Shown in pieces: positions 8,599 to 17,083 of a DNA stretch of 31,931 nt. Source of the DNA: Bacillota bacterium. GTDB taxonomy: Bacteria; Bacillota; Clostridia; Lachnospirales; Lachnospiraceae. The stretch spans positions 1-31,931 of the forward strand of contig JAEZJW010000045.1 in the NCBI GenBank assembly GCA_023415595.1. Reading direction: 5' to 3'. The position numbers were made by a program, and so were the translations under genes. Each line of letters starts with the position of its first letter. Position 1 is the first letter of the stretch. The notes under the pieces are model-generated. The model was given only the letters and a program-made list of their open reading frames with translations, was not told the DNA's origin and searched no databases.

Positions 8599-9009
8599 AT
8601 GTCATATTATAGAAGCCAGATTGCCAAGTTAACAAAGATAAATATTGAAACTATCAGATATTATGAGAACATCGGTCTTTTACCGGCTCCAACCCGAGAC
8701 AACAACGGCTACCGGTTATATCATGATGACACGATAAAAAAACTGTGTATCATAAAATACGCAAAATCATGCGGGTTTACTTTGGAGGAAATCAAACTAG
8801 TCCTTACCAGTGTTGAAGACATTGAACATATTAATTATACAAAAATCATTGACTTTATTAATGGTAAGCTGGATGATATCGTTCAAAAGCAAAAAGATCT
8901 GAATACCATGACTAGCTTACTTAATCAAATAAAAAGTAACATCAATATAGGTATTCCCTGTCCGATTAAATCCACCTTTGTGAGCTCAGATTCAGTTGGA
9001 TTCAATTAA
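8599..9009 (+). CDS. MerR-family transcriptional regulator
   Basis: A 136-residue protein with the MerR winged HTH at the N-terminus: IAKLTKINIETIRYYENIGL, then NNGYRLYHDD and the helix CGFTLEEIKLVL. A coiled-coil dimerisation helix (about 75-115) follows. The tail holds a single CPIK Cys plus Cys residues near 50 and 60. It lacks the CxxC-type metal loops of well-known mercury or cadmium sensors, so the effector is not predictable. MerR proteins untwist promoters with over-long 19-20 bp spacers. Exactly such a promoter lies immediately downstream, before the oxidoreductase gene, so that gene is the likely target. An AAAGGAAATGATAGG stretch before the ATG is the ribosome site. Confidence 0.9.
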   Translation: MSYYRSQIAKLTKINIETIRYYENIGLLPAPTRDNNGYRLYHDDTIKKLCIIKYAKSCGFTLEEIKLVLTSVEDIEHINYTKIIDFINGKLDDIVQKQKDLNTMTSLLNQIKSNINIGIPCPIKSTFVSSDSVGFN

Positions 9010-9018
9010 ATATCCCTA

Positions 9019-9050
9019 TTGACACTGTACTATAATACAGACTTTATAAT
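9019..9050 (+). promoter_or_regulatory. MerR-type promoter with 20-bp spacer and operator dyad
   Basis: Consensus TTGACA (9019-9024) and TATAAT (9045-9050) are separated by 20 bases instead of 17. The spacer contains the dyad CTGTACTATAATACAG at 9025-9040. Both are hallmarks of MerR-activated promoters. It lies between a MerR gene and the oxidoreductase start at 9081. Confidence 0.8.
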
Positions 9051-9080
9051 TAGAGCAAATCATAGTAGGAGGTAATTCCA

Positions 9081-9683
9081 ATGAATGTTCTAATTATTTA
9101 TGCCCATCCGAACCCAAGCAGTTTTAATCATGCGGTTCTGGAGCAGATGAAGCTCGGTTTTATTGAGGGAAACCATAATATTCAGGTGATTGATCTTTAT
9201 AAAGAAAACTACAACCCGGTTTTAAACTTTAATGATGTTAATTCAAGAAGTGATCAGGAAAATACTCCCTATTTGAAGGTATATCAGAATTATATCATGG
9301 AGGCGCAGCATCTGGTCTTCCTATATCCGGTATGGTGGTATAGCATGCCTGCAATCCTTAAGGGGTTTCTGGATAGAGTATTTTCCCCGGGCTTTGCTTA
9401 TTCTAAGAAGGGTAAACTTTCTAGGGGACTGCTTCAGGGTAAGACATCTTGGGTGGTCTACACCATCGATTCCCCTGTATGGTTTGTAAAACTGTTCAGG
9501 AAGAGCATCGAATGGAGATTGATGAAAACTGCCATATTAAAGTATTGCGGTATTTCCTCCGTTAAGCGGATTATGTTTGCAAACGCTACAAACAGCACTC
9601 CTCAAAAAAGAGAAAAATGGCTGTTGCATATCTACGATAAAGCCAGGAAATTCAAATCGTATGCTATGAAAAAGGGGGATTAG
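9081..9683 (+). CDS. NAD(P)H-dependent oxidoreductase, flavodoxin-like fold
   Basis: A 200-residue protein of the flavodoxin_2 / NAD(P)H quinone dehydrogenase family (MdaB/KefF/NQO-like). The N-terminal strand and loop VLIIYAHPNPSSFNHAVL binds the FMN phosphate. FLYPVWWYSMPAILKGFLDRVF is the family signature around the isoalloxazine ring. Members transfer two electrons from NAD(P)H to quinones or other electrophiles in the cytoplasm, protecting against redox cycling. A good AGTAGGAGGT ribosome site precedes the ATG. The gene follows a MerR-type promoter and lies four bases ahead of a membrane-protein gene, so the two probably form an electrophile- or quinone-responsive operon (inference). Confidence 0.88.
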   Translation: MNVLIIYAHPNPSSFNHAVLEQMKLGFIEGNHNIQVIDLYKENYNPVLNFNDVNSRSDQENTPYLKVYQNYIMEAQHLVFLYPVWWYSMPAILKGFLDRVFSPGFAYSKKGKLSRGLLQGKTSWVVYTIDSPVWFVKLFRKSIEWRLMKTAILKYCGISSVKRIMFANATNSTPQKREKWLLHIYDKARKFKSYAMKKGD

Positions 9684-9687
9684 TATC

Positions 9688-10224
9688 ATGAGGAGAAAAT
9701 TAAATACCGTTCACTTAGTAGTGGTTCTTATAATATTAGCAGCTGCTTTCTATATCGCAAATAATAATCCGTTTATCGGGATCATGAAACAGAAAATTAG
9801 CATCACCTTACCGGACATGGCTTTTCGTTATAGTGAAGGCTATTTTTATGATTATCTGTATCGCTTAGAAGCCTCCGGAAGAGAAGCCTACCTTCAGTTT
9901 TACTGCTTTATTGATTTTATTTTTCCGGTCGTCTATTCCGTCTTAGGATATCTGTTATTCACCTTTTTCCTTCAGCGAATAAAGCCATGCTTTCTACATA
10001 AGCTTGCATTCGTAGCATTCCTATTTGGGTTATTGGATATAACAGAGAATATTCTTAACATAATTTTGATCAAGGCCTATCCGGATACATTAAGCCTGTT
10101 CAGCAGACTTTCCTCCTGGTTAACCACCTTGAAAATAATCATCGGAGCCATATTTATCCTCCTACTTCTCTACGCAGTGATTATTGTGAGCCTGTCTAAA
10201 ATCAAGAAAAGCAGCCGATTATAG
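9688..10224 (+). CDS. Four-helix membrane protein of unknown function
   Basis: A 178-residue protein that I cannot assign to a family. Hydrophobic segments are visible at about residues 8-24, 70-93, 102-127 and 145-170, suggesting four membrane helices. The loop between the first two is polar, with many aromatic residues (YSEGYFYDYLYRLEASGREA). A Lys/Arg tail suggests a cytoplasmic C-terminus. The FGLLDITENILNIILI segment in the third helix, with its buried Asp-Ile-Thr-Glu-Asn, is the most distinctive feature. It starts four bases after the oxidoreductase gene behind AAGGGGGAT, so it is co-translated and probably serves the same MerR-controlled response. A strong hairpin ends the operon. Confidence 0.8.
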   Translation: MRRKLNTVHLVVVLIILAAAFYIANNNPFIGIMKQKISITLPDMAFRYSEGYFYDYLYRLEASGREAYLQFYCFIDFIFPVVYSVLGYLLFTFFLQRIKPCFLHKLAFVAFLFGLLDITENILNIILIKAYPDTLSLFSRLSSWLTTLKIIIGAIFILLLLYAVIIVSLSKIKKSSRL

Positions 10225-10234
10225 CAATATAAAA

Positions 10235-10278
10235 CAAGCATCAGGTATAGACTTTACAGAGTCTATACTTGATGCTTG
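10235..10278. terminator. Bidirectional terminator
   Basis: A 19-bp stem with one G-U pair (arms 10235-10253 and 10260-10278) and a 6-base loop lies between the convergent membrane-protein and hpt genes. Confidence 0.85.
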
Positions 10279-10341
10279 TAGAATACCGGATCGACAGCTT
10301 ATAACAACTTTCTGACTGCTTACGTATCCTATGGAGAAGTG

Positions 10342-10884
10342 TTATTTATTTTCATAAACCTCTCTTTTTAATAAACCAACAAAAGGCAGATTTCTATATT
10401 TCTCGGCGTAATCTATACCATATCCTATAATGAATTCATCAGGTACTTCAAATCCCCTATAATCAATATTGATCTCCTTTTCCCTTCTTGCGGGTTTATC
10501 CAAAAGGGTACAGATTTTTAATGATTTTGGATGACGGCTTAATAGGTTTTGCCTTAAGTATGCTAAGGTCAGTCCTGTATCAATAATATCTTCTACGATA
10601 ATAATATTTTTTCCTTCAATATTATCCTCTAAGTCTTTTATTATTCGGACTACCCCGCTGGTTTCTGCAGAATTACCATAGCTCGAGACTACCATATAAT
10701 CAATATAAGCAGGTAGACTGATCTGCCTGATCAGATCTGACAGAAATACGCTTGCACCCTTTAGGATTCCTACAAGCATAACCTCCTCACCGGCAAAATC
10801 CCTTGAAATTTCTTCACCTAATTCGTGTACTCTATTTGCTAATGCAGCCTCGTCCAATAAAATAGCTTCTACATCCTGTAACAT
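10342..10884 (-). CDS. hpt: Hypoxanthine phosphoribosyltransferase
   Basis: Purine salvage enzyme joining hypoxanthine (often also guanine) to PRPP. The PRPP-binding motif IIIVEDIIDTGLTL, the early LVGILKGASVFLSDLIR loop and the DEFIIGYGIDYAEKYRNLP base-binding segment are all present. The frame runs to an ATG at 10905. The ATG at 10884 is preferred because AGAGG (10891-10895) is placed correctly for it and no site precedes the earlier one; this gives 180 residues, the usual family length. A promoter (TTGTCT, 18 bp, TATACT) lies upstream, so it need not depend on the GH9 gene that precedes it. Confidence 0.95.
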   Translation of the reverse strand: MLQDVEAILLDEAALANRVHELGEEISRDFAGEEVMLVGILKGASVFLSDLIRQISLPAYIDYMVVSSYGNSAETSGVVRIIKDLEDNIEGKNIIIVEDIIDTGLTLAYLRQNLLSRHPKSLKICTLLDKPARREKEINIDYRGFEVPDEFIIGYGIDYAEKYRNLPFVGLLKREVYENK

Positions 10885-10944
10885 GATTAACCTCTTTCTG
10901 TCCATAGGGGGAATACTCCATGCTCCATTGAGTGCTTCTTACAT

Positions 10945-10974
10945 AGTATATCCGTAATCTTTAGCGATAGACAA
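10945..10974 (-). promoter_or_regulatory. Promoter of hpt
   Basis: On the minus strand, TTGTCT (10969-10974) and TATACT (10945-10950) are separated by 18 bases, about 60 bp upstream of the hpt start. Confidence 0.6.
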
Positions 10975-11003
10975 ATATGTCATCACCATGTTTATACACT
11001 TTA

Positions 11004-13286
11004 CTAATCAGCCTTCAAACCAGCCAGCAGATAGATGAATGGTGAATTCCAGTACACAGTTATCTCATTACAGGAAAAGCTCTGTACATTATCCACATAG
11101 CATTTCGCTGCAGGCTTTCCGGCTAGAACATTCTGCGCATAAGGATCCTCCAGATTGGAATTGGCTCCGCCAACAAGCATGCCGGACATGGTAGTCTTAA
11201 GTGCCTGAGATGGCCTATGGTGTGTATTCTGTGGAGTCAGAGTACCATATCCGGTTACAAAACAATAGGAAGTAGGGTTAGCTCCAAGTAAATAGTCAAA
11301 TTGCTTTTTGGCCATTTGGTAATTATCATCTACCTTATTAAGCTTCTTTGCCATTAATAAAGCCATGCCGTTATTCGCCAGGGTCATATTGCTTCCCCAT
11401 GGGTACACCTCTCCCATCGAAGAGAAATAGCCATCCCCTTCCATATTTTTCTGAATGGAAGTAATTTGGGCATTAAATTTATCTATAAGCTTCTTTTTTA
11501 TATCATTCTTCTGTTTCTCAGCAGTCAAGTACGCATAACATCCATACAGATCAACTCCTTGCCAGCCCATACCATTTCCAAGTGAGGTAAGGTCGATTTT
11601 GGCGATTTTATCTTCATAGGCAGAGCTGCCTGTAGTCTTGTAGAGCTCACTTAATGCCCAGAAGTACTCATCAGTATCCTCCGTATCAGGATATTCTCCT
11701 GTAGTTACATCATCAGGATTACGATAACCGCCTTCTCCGGCGTTGCCTTCCAGATAGCTAAGTGCACTCTTTGCCGAAGCTAGACATTCCTTCGCAAAGG
11801 CAGCATCAAAGGGTTCATATAATCTGGCAGCCATTGCCATGACTGCAGCAAAATCACCTGTTGCACAATTCGAAATTGGCATAATATATAAATCATCTGT
11901 TACAGTCTCTGGCATAACCATACCTTCAAAGCTCAAGCCAGTTACCTTATGATGGACTCCGCCGGACTTCTCGTCCTGCATCTTCAACATCCATTCCAGC
12001 TCATATCTAGCCTCATCCAGTATATCAGGAATGCCGTTACCACTTTCAGGAATACCAGATTTGTCATTAAACACAGGGCTATAATCTTCATAAGCTAGCA
12101 GAATATCCGCTACTGCCTTTGCTCCCGGTACAACATAACGTCCATAATCTCCGGCATCATGCCAACCCCCGGTTACATTCTTCTTCTCTGTGGTCCCGTA
12201 AATTGTTGTCTCCTGTATATGACATGCAGCATGGGCAAAGTCCCCGGCATATTCAGGCTTCAGTTCGTTTCCACAACGTTGTAGATATAGCATCTTTACA
12301 ATATCCGTAAAGATATCATCATATACATCGTCAGCAATTACAAACTCATAGGATTCACCGCTATTTGCAGCTACCACCTTATAGGTACCAGCTTCCCTCA
12401 CATTGGAGAAATCTCCATAGGCCACAGTCTCTCCAGCCGCCTTAGTCTGTACTGAACCGGCTACATCACCGGTGTAAACTACTTTCCCAGTCTCAACATT
12501 AACAACATCAAACTTGGTATCAATACTACTGTCACGGAAAATAGCCGTTTTAAAATCCTCAGTGCGGTATCCTACCTGATTAATATTAATAGCAGGTCCG
12601 ATATCTCCATTGGCAGAAGCTTCTGCATTCGATGAATCCTTTAGCAATAATTCAACATTGTCAACGGTCACAGTATGAGCAGCAAGTTCTCCGTCCGCTT
12701 CCTGAAATCCTAAGTTAAAGCAAAATCTTGGTGCCGGATCAGATGCCTCTTCCATAGTAAAGGTAATATTATGATGCTTCATTTCTTTTGAAAGTTCTAC
12801 ATGCTCCTCCGAAACGTAAGGATGATAATCTCCTCCATTCAGCTGGATACGCCATTCCATCGTCCTGTCCACCGTAGAGCTGATATCAAAGGAAATCTCA
12901 TAAACTGCATTTTGAAGCAGTTCAAAACCATCACAGTATACCTGAACTGCATGACCAACCTTACCGGTATTTTCAATCTTCACTTCAAGCTGGCCGCTTT
13001 CATTAACAGCAATCGTACCGGCTCCTCCTGACTCTGTATAGGTTCCCCATTTAGGATCTAGTTGATCAAAATATCCTCCCGAAATTAGATTACCATCCGT
13101 CTCCTCGGGAATAGTTTCTTCTTTTGGAACCGGAGCTGTAGTAGGAGTAGCCTCCGGCTTTTCCTCCTCTTCCAGCTTGGTTTGCTCCTTTGGGTTTTCT
13201 TGCAATGTATCAGTATTGCTCTTATTACAGGCTGTAACGAATAGTACCATACTGCTTGTCAATAAAAATATCAAAAACCTCTTCAT
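11004..13286 (-). CDS. Lipoprotein GH9 endoglucanase with CBM4-like and Ig-like domains
   Basis: A secreted beta-1,4-glucanase of about 760 residues. It begins with a lipoprotein signal whose lipobox is FVTAC, then a Thr/Pro/Glu-rich linker (~25-65). A CBM4/9-like beta-sandwich (~70-225), a CelD_N immunoglobulin-like domain (~230-325) and a GH9 (alpha/alpha)6 barrel (~330-755) follow. GH9 landmarks are GGWHDAGDYGRYVV with the two catalytic Asp residues, a late HHRPS motif, and the acid Glu in CNEITVYWNSPFIYLLAGL. The frame reaches 13310. The ATG at 13286 is chosen because GGGAGG precedes it and it starts the signal peptide. Lipid anchoring would hold the enzyme on the cell surface, a less usual form than free or cellulosomal GH9 enzymes. 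Confidence 0.93.
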   Translation of the reverse strand: MKRFLIFLLTSSMVLFVTACNKSNTDTLQENPKEQTKLEEEEKPEATPTTAPVPKEETIPEETDGNLISGGYFDQLDPKWGTYTESGGAGTIAVNESGQLEVKIENTGKVGHAVQVYCDGFELLQNAVYEISFDISSTVDRTMEWRIQLNGGDYHPYVSEEHVELSKEMKHHNITFTMEEASDPAPRFCFNLGFQEADGELAAHTVTVDNVELLLKDSSNAEASANGDIGPAININQVGYRTEDFKTAIFRDSSIDTKFDVVNVETGKVVYTGDVAGSVQTKAAGETVAYGDFSNVREAGTYKVVAANSGESYEFVIADDVYDDIFTDIVKMLYLQRCGNELKPEYAGDFAHAACHIQETTIYGTTEKKNVTGGWHDAGDYGRYVVPGAKAVADILLAYEDYSPVFNDKSGIPESGNGIPDILDEARYELEWMLKMQDEKSGGVHHKVTGLSFEGMVMPETVTDDLYIMPISNCATGDFAAVMAMAARLYEPFDAAFAKECLASAKSALSYLEGNAGEGGYRNPDDVTTGEYPDTEDTDEYFWALSELYKTTGSSAYEDKIAKIDLTSLGNGMGWQGVDLYGCYAYLTAEKQKNDIKKKLIDKFNAQITSIQKNMEGDGYFSSMGEVYPWGSNMTLANNGMALLMAKKLNKVDDNYQMAKKQFDYLLGANPTSYCFVTGYGTLTPQNTHHRPSQALKTTMSGMLVGGANSNLEDPYAQNVLAGKPAAKCYVDNVQSFSCNEITVYWNSPFIYLLAGLKAD

Positions 13287-13428
13287 ATAATCATCCTCCC
13301 CTACAATCAAGAATAAAGCTAATAAATAATGCGATAGGTAGCCTCATTACTTTTTATTATAATCAATCTGGAAAAATTATTCAAATAGTTCTTTACATGA
13401 GTGACAATAAAGCAATTATGGAAAACTA

Positions 13429-13480
13429 ATAGCCAGCTTCCTCGGTTTCTTAAATACTTGAAACGAAGAATTCTGGCTAT
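13429..13480 (-). terminator. Candidate terminator
   Basis: ATAGCCAG (13429-13436) pairs with CTGGCTAT (13473-13480), with an inner GTTTC/GAAAC pair. On the minus strand a short T-run follows. It would end the transcript of the surface-protein region before the GH9 gene. The rest of the gap holds nothing else recognisable. Confidence 0.4.
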
Positions 13481-13532
13481 CTTTTTACTTATTTTGATTT
13501 TGTACAGTATAAACATCTGGTTCTATGTATCT

Positions 13533-13727
13533 TTATACTCCCATGGCAGTTAGGAATTCATCTAGCTTAATATTATAGTTTTCCAAATAAGCTTCTGCCT
13601 CAGTCAGCTTGTCCTCATCATTGTTCACCATCGCCTCATAACTCAATGCTTCTCCCATCACCAAGGATTCTAAAACCTCCGCCAGAAGTGAAATCTGATC
13701 GATATAGGTATCTGCATTCCATTCCAC
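13533..13727 (-). CDS. Small acidic ORF, unknown
   Basis: A 64-residue, strongly acidic, helical-looking ORF starting at GTG (13727), without a clear ribosome site at the right distance; GGGAG is only a few bases away. It lies in the same reading frame as, and just after, the stop codon of the large surface-protein gene: no other stop falls between the TAA at 13761-13763 and this ORF. It could be a small independent gene, a readthrough extension, or the relic of a former C-terminus. The sequence has no recognisable domain. Confidence 0.35.
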   Translation of the reverse strand: MEWNADTYIDQISLLAEVLESLVMGEALSYEAMVNNDEDKLTEAEAYLENYNIKLDEFLTAMGV

Positions 13728-13760
13728 TCCCTGCAGTAATCCAAGTAAAGTTGTTCGGCC

Positions 13761-16700
13761 TTATTTAGTATTAGGTTCTACTGTAGCCCCTTTTGGCATT
13801 CTGGCATCTTGTAAGGCAACCTGATATTTATTGAGGGAAGTCTCCGGTACAAAGATGGTGCATGCTTTATTCACCTTTTCAAAGATGCAAAGGAAAGGTA
13901 TCTCCGGATATGTCGTACCCTGGAAGATCACATTCGATAAAAACTTGGAGTTGGCAAAAGCACAGCCCTCAATTCCGGTAACTGTTTCGGGAATGATTAC
14001 TCCTGTTAAGTATTTGCATGCACTGAAGGCATAAGTACCGATTACAGCAACCTTCTTGTCAATTACGATGGTACCTTTTGCTGACGGATATGCAATCAGT
14101 GAAGTACCCTCTTTATTTAAGAGCATTCCTTTTTTTGCTGAATAAGATTTGTTGTCCGATGACACCGTAAAGGATTTTAAGCTGTCACAGGATACGAAGG
14201 CGGTTGCGGATATCTCCTCCACTCCGGCAGGTATCGTTACTGAGGTTATATGATTCAGGTTATAGAAGGCACTCTCATCAATAGAGGTCACCTGATAGTT
14301 CTTCCCCTCATAGGTTATCGTTGCCGGAATTACCACCTTGTTTGGAAGGTTTTTATTGATCTGATTGTTCGCCACGGCAACTGTACCTTCCACCGTATCT
14401 GTTGCCTTTGCGGTAATGCGGTAGTTAATTTTATTATAGGTTACAATATCATCATAATACCGGATGAAACCTACCTTGGTTCCTCCCTCGGTATACTTAA
14501 CCGTTACACGGATGGTATATAACGTTGTGGCACCTCCATTGGTAACCTTCGCCATGAGAATCGCGTTACCCGCTTTTTTGGTGAATAGGTTACCGTTACA
14601 GTCAATACTGATTAACGTAGGGGTACATACGTGGTAAGTAATTGTTGATCCTTCCTTTATCCCTTCAAGATCAACTTTCGTCACAGTTCCTGCAGTAGCA
14701 GTCAGCTTGGTACTTATATTTGTTACTACATCAGGCAATGTTCCTGCGGCATAATCTGCCAGATTATTGTCTTTGTCAATTACGAATGCATAAGGAGAGA
14801 AGTGAGTTGCCGTAAACTGCACACAAGGTACTCCATCCTTCGTTACCAATGTTGCAGGCAGCACCTGAAGTTCTCCGTCGATTACACATACCACCACCAG
14901 TTTATCCATGTTGATAAGCATTTCTTTGGGGATGGGACAGGTAATCATAACTGCCGTACCCTCCTTGGGTTGCACCTTCGTATTAGTGCCTTTCAGATAA
15001 ATGCTGATATCCAACGGAAATATTTGTGCGTTCTCTATGTTCAAGGCAGAGAATACCGATTCCATCGCGGTACGTACCATACCTTCTGTAAGTGTGTCTT
15101 CCTTCAGTCTTACCTCTACGGAATTGTCAAAGGCCGCTCCTACCGGTTCCACCGTCAGCAGCTTTTCATCCGGTATACTTTGAGGAACTTCAACAACTGT
15201 GATGGTTTTGGTTTCAGCTGTCTGTGTGCTTCCGGCAGGTGCAGTTGGGGCAGGATCAGGTGCGACAGTAATCGTCATAATAAGGCTTTTACTGTCGTTA
15301 ACGCTACCCTTATTCAGGGCAACGTCATACTGTTTGGTAGTGCTGTTGTAGGTCACGGTTGCAGTTACCCCCGAGGCTTCCGCCGTGCCACTTAAAATGC
15401 CATTTACATAGGCTTGCACTGCCGCTGTTTTTATGCTTTGATCTGCTCCGAAGGCCACATTGGCAGAGCCATTCACAAGTGCCGTTTTTGCAGAAGCCAC
15501 GGCCTGCACATCCGTGACGCCGGTATACGCTGTCGGTGTTATGTAAGTCGTTATATGTGCGGTGTTTTCACTTTGTCCGCCCTTGGATACAGTTATGTAA
15601 AACACATAGCTTCCGCCCGTGCCACTTGGGTTAGCTGAGGTTCCGGCAATCGGTTCGGTGTAGCTGACCTTATTGATTGTGACCGTGACAGCATCATTAT
15701 TCACCGTTGCCTCAGCAGTGGTTTTCAGTGCATCCGCAATGACTGTTTCGCTGGTTGCTGCTGCCTGAGTCATGCTGGCGTAGCTTGCACCTTCCGCTGC
15801 TGATTTTGCGCTATTGACAACTGCGATATCAGGATCAGGCGCGACAGTAATCGTCATAGTAAGACTCTTACTGTCGTTAACGCTACCCTTACTCAGGGCG
15901 ACGTCATACTGTTCGGTAGTGCTGTTGTAGTTCACGGTTGCAGTTACCCCCGAGGCTTCCGCCGTGCCACTTAAAATGTCATTTACATAGGCTTGCACTG
16001 CCGCTGTTTTTATGCTTTGATCTGCTCCGAAGGCTACACTGACAGAGCCATTCACAAGTGCCGCTTTTGCAGAAGCTACGATCTGCTCATCGGTAGGTTT
16101 AGGTGCAAACTGAAGGTATAGGTAGCTCTTGAGAATGTCGACAGTAAGAGGCATGTCGATTAATTGTGCGTTTGTGCCTTCCCTGTCGGACACGCTTGCT
16201 TTAATCTGCATATTATCAAAGCCGTTAGGTAAAGTAGTAGTATTAATTGCCCAAATGTAGCTTTTGAAGGTCACTATGCCACTTTGGAGGATTATGCTGC
16301 CGGTGGATAAGTTGTTAATAGCTGACCGATCAGCACTCACCTCGCCTCCTGAAAGGATCACACTGCCGGTGGATATGTTGTTAATAGCTATATGGTTTGC
16401 AATCACCACGCCTCCTGAAAGGATCACACTTCCAGCGCCATTATTGATAATTGCATTACTAAGGCTATTGTAATTACTCACCTCGCCGCCTGAAATAATC
16501 ACACTTCCAGTGCCGTTATTGTAAATTGTATTTTCACTATGGGAAGTCCACACACTGCCTTCTGTAATAAGCACACTTCCTGTGCTGTTATTATAAATTG
16601 CAATCCCTTGTCTAGCCCACACAATGCTCCCTGAAATGGTCACACTTCCTTCTCCGTCATTGCAAATGGCGTTATTGTAATTTCCAGCCACTTCGCCACC

Positions 16701-17006
16701 ACCTGAAATGGTCACATTACCTTCTCCTCTGTGTGTAATGGTGTTTGTTACACCACTACCATTCAACGACTTGCTATTTGTGTTGATGATGAAGGAATAT
16801 ACGTTATCGCTTTTAATTTCAATGGTGCTACCGGTTACGCTAATACTATTCTCAAGGATAATGGTTCTGTCCGAGGTCGCAGTATCAATGGCAGCCTGCA
16901 ACTCAGCTTGGCTAGTAACGCTAACGGTATCTGCCAGTGCCGTAACCGGCTTTACGATAAACATTACACACAACACCAGAAATATTCCCAACAGTATTTT
17001 TTTCAT
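13761..17006 (-). CDS. Large secreted repeat protein: beta-repeat, Ig-like and BspA-type LRR domains
   Basis: A 1081-residue surface or secreted protein. The ATG at 17006 is chosen because AAAGGAG lies before it and it begins a signal peptide (MKKILLGIFLVLCVMF, cleavage near TALA); the frame itself reaches 17093. Residues ~90-245 hold seven short repeats of the form GSVxxSGGxV, likely a right-handed beta-helix. Next come two near-identical ~85-residue modules (containing SIKTAAVQAYVN and KGSVNDSKSL) separated by a Ser/Ala-rich module. After that are a mixed beta region, a Big2-like Ig domain around residue 755, and BspA-type leucine-rich repeats (about 890-1050; VTSIDESAFYNLNHITSVTI). No LPXTG or SLH anchor is seen. 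It lies downstream of the zinc-ribbon protein and divergent from the LytTR two-component system. Adhesion is a guess. Confidence 0.85.
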   Translation of the reverse strand: MKKILLGIFLVLCVMFIVKPVTALADTVSVTSQAELQAAIDTATSDRTIILENSISVTGSTIEIKSDNVYSFIINTNSKSLNGSGVTNTITHRGEGNVTISGGGEVAGNYNNAICNDGEGSVTISGSIVWARQGIAIYNNSTGSVLITEGSVWTSHSENTIYNNGTGSVIISGGEVSNYNSLSNAIINNGAGSVILSGGVVIANHIAINNISTGSVILSGGEVSADRSAINNLSTGSIILQSGIVTFKSYIWAINTTTLPNGFDNMQIKASVSDREGTNAQLIDMPLTVDILKSYLYLQFAPKPTDEQIVASAKAALVNGSVSVAFGADQSIKTAAVQAYVNDILSGTAEASGVTATVNYNSTTEQYDVALSKGSVNDSKSLTMTITVAPDPDIAVVNSAKSAAEGASYASMTQAAATSETVIADALKTTAEATVNNDAVTVTINKVSYTEPIAGTSANPSGTGGSYVFYITVSKGGQSENTAHITTYITPTAYTGVTDVQAVASAKTALVNGSANVAFGADQSIKTAAVQAYVNGILSGTAEASGVTATVTYNSTTKQYDVALNKGSVNDSKSLIMTITVAPDPAPTAPAGSTQTAETKTITVVEVPQSIPDEKLLTVEPVGAAFDNSVEVRLKEDTLTEGMVRTAMESVFSALNIENAQIFPLDISIYLKGTNTKVQPKEGTAVMITCPIPKEMLINMDKLVVVCVIDGELQVLPATLVTKDGVPCVQFTATHFSPYAFVIDKDNNLADYAAGTLPDVVTNISTKLTATAGTVTKVDLEGIKEGSTITYHVCTPTLISIDCNGNLFTKKAGNAILMAKVTNGGATTLYTIRVTVKYTEGGTKVGFIRYYDDIVTYNKINYRITAKATDTVEGTVAVANNQINKNLPNKVVIPATITYEGKNYQVTSIDESAFYNLNHITSVTIPAGVEEISATAFVSCDSLKSFTVSSDNKSYSAKKGMLLNKEGTSLIAYPSAKGTIVIDKKVAVIGTYAFSACKYLTGVIIPETVTGIEGCAFANSKFLSNVIFQGTTYPEIPFLCIFEKVNKACTIFVPETSLNKYQVALQDARMPKGATVEPNTK
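15251..15507. repeat. Direct repeat copy A within the surface-protein gene (257 bp)
   Basis: Nearly identical to 15830-16086, same length, offset 579 bases (193 codons). It encodes one copy of the repeated module. Copies differ by scattered substitutions only. Confidence 0.9.
15830..16086. repeat. Direct repeat copy B within the surface-protein gene (257 bp)
   Basis: Partner of 15251-15507. The high DNA identity, beyond protein similarity, points to recent duplication or gene conversion and makes this locus prone to repeat-number change. Confidence 0.9.
16260..16740. repeat. Short degenerate repeats encoding seven GSVxxSGG units
   Basis: About 60-70 bp spaced coding repeats, for example the shared CTCCTGAAAGGATCACACT near 16346 and 16412, encode the beta-helix-like section. 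They are in-frame coding repeats, not a CRISPR array. Confidence 0.75.
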
Positions 17007-17083
17007 TTCTTTTCTCTCCTTTGTTTGTTGGTCAAAACCTGCTAATAGATATTGCCACTTTCTCTTCTGAATTTCTCTTCGTA

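Noticed and set aside
13319..13516. 65-codon minus-strand ORF upstream of the GH9 gene
   Set aside because: It spans the candidate terminator and has no ribosome site or recognisable pattern.
16290..16500. Regularly spaced similar sequences resembling a CRISPR array
   Set aside because: They are degenerate, in frame, and encode the GSVxxSGG repeats of the surface protein.
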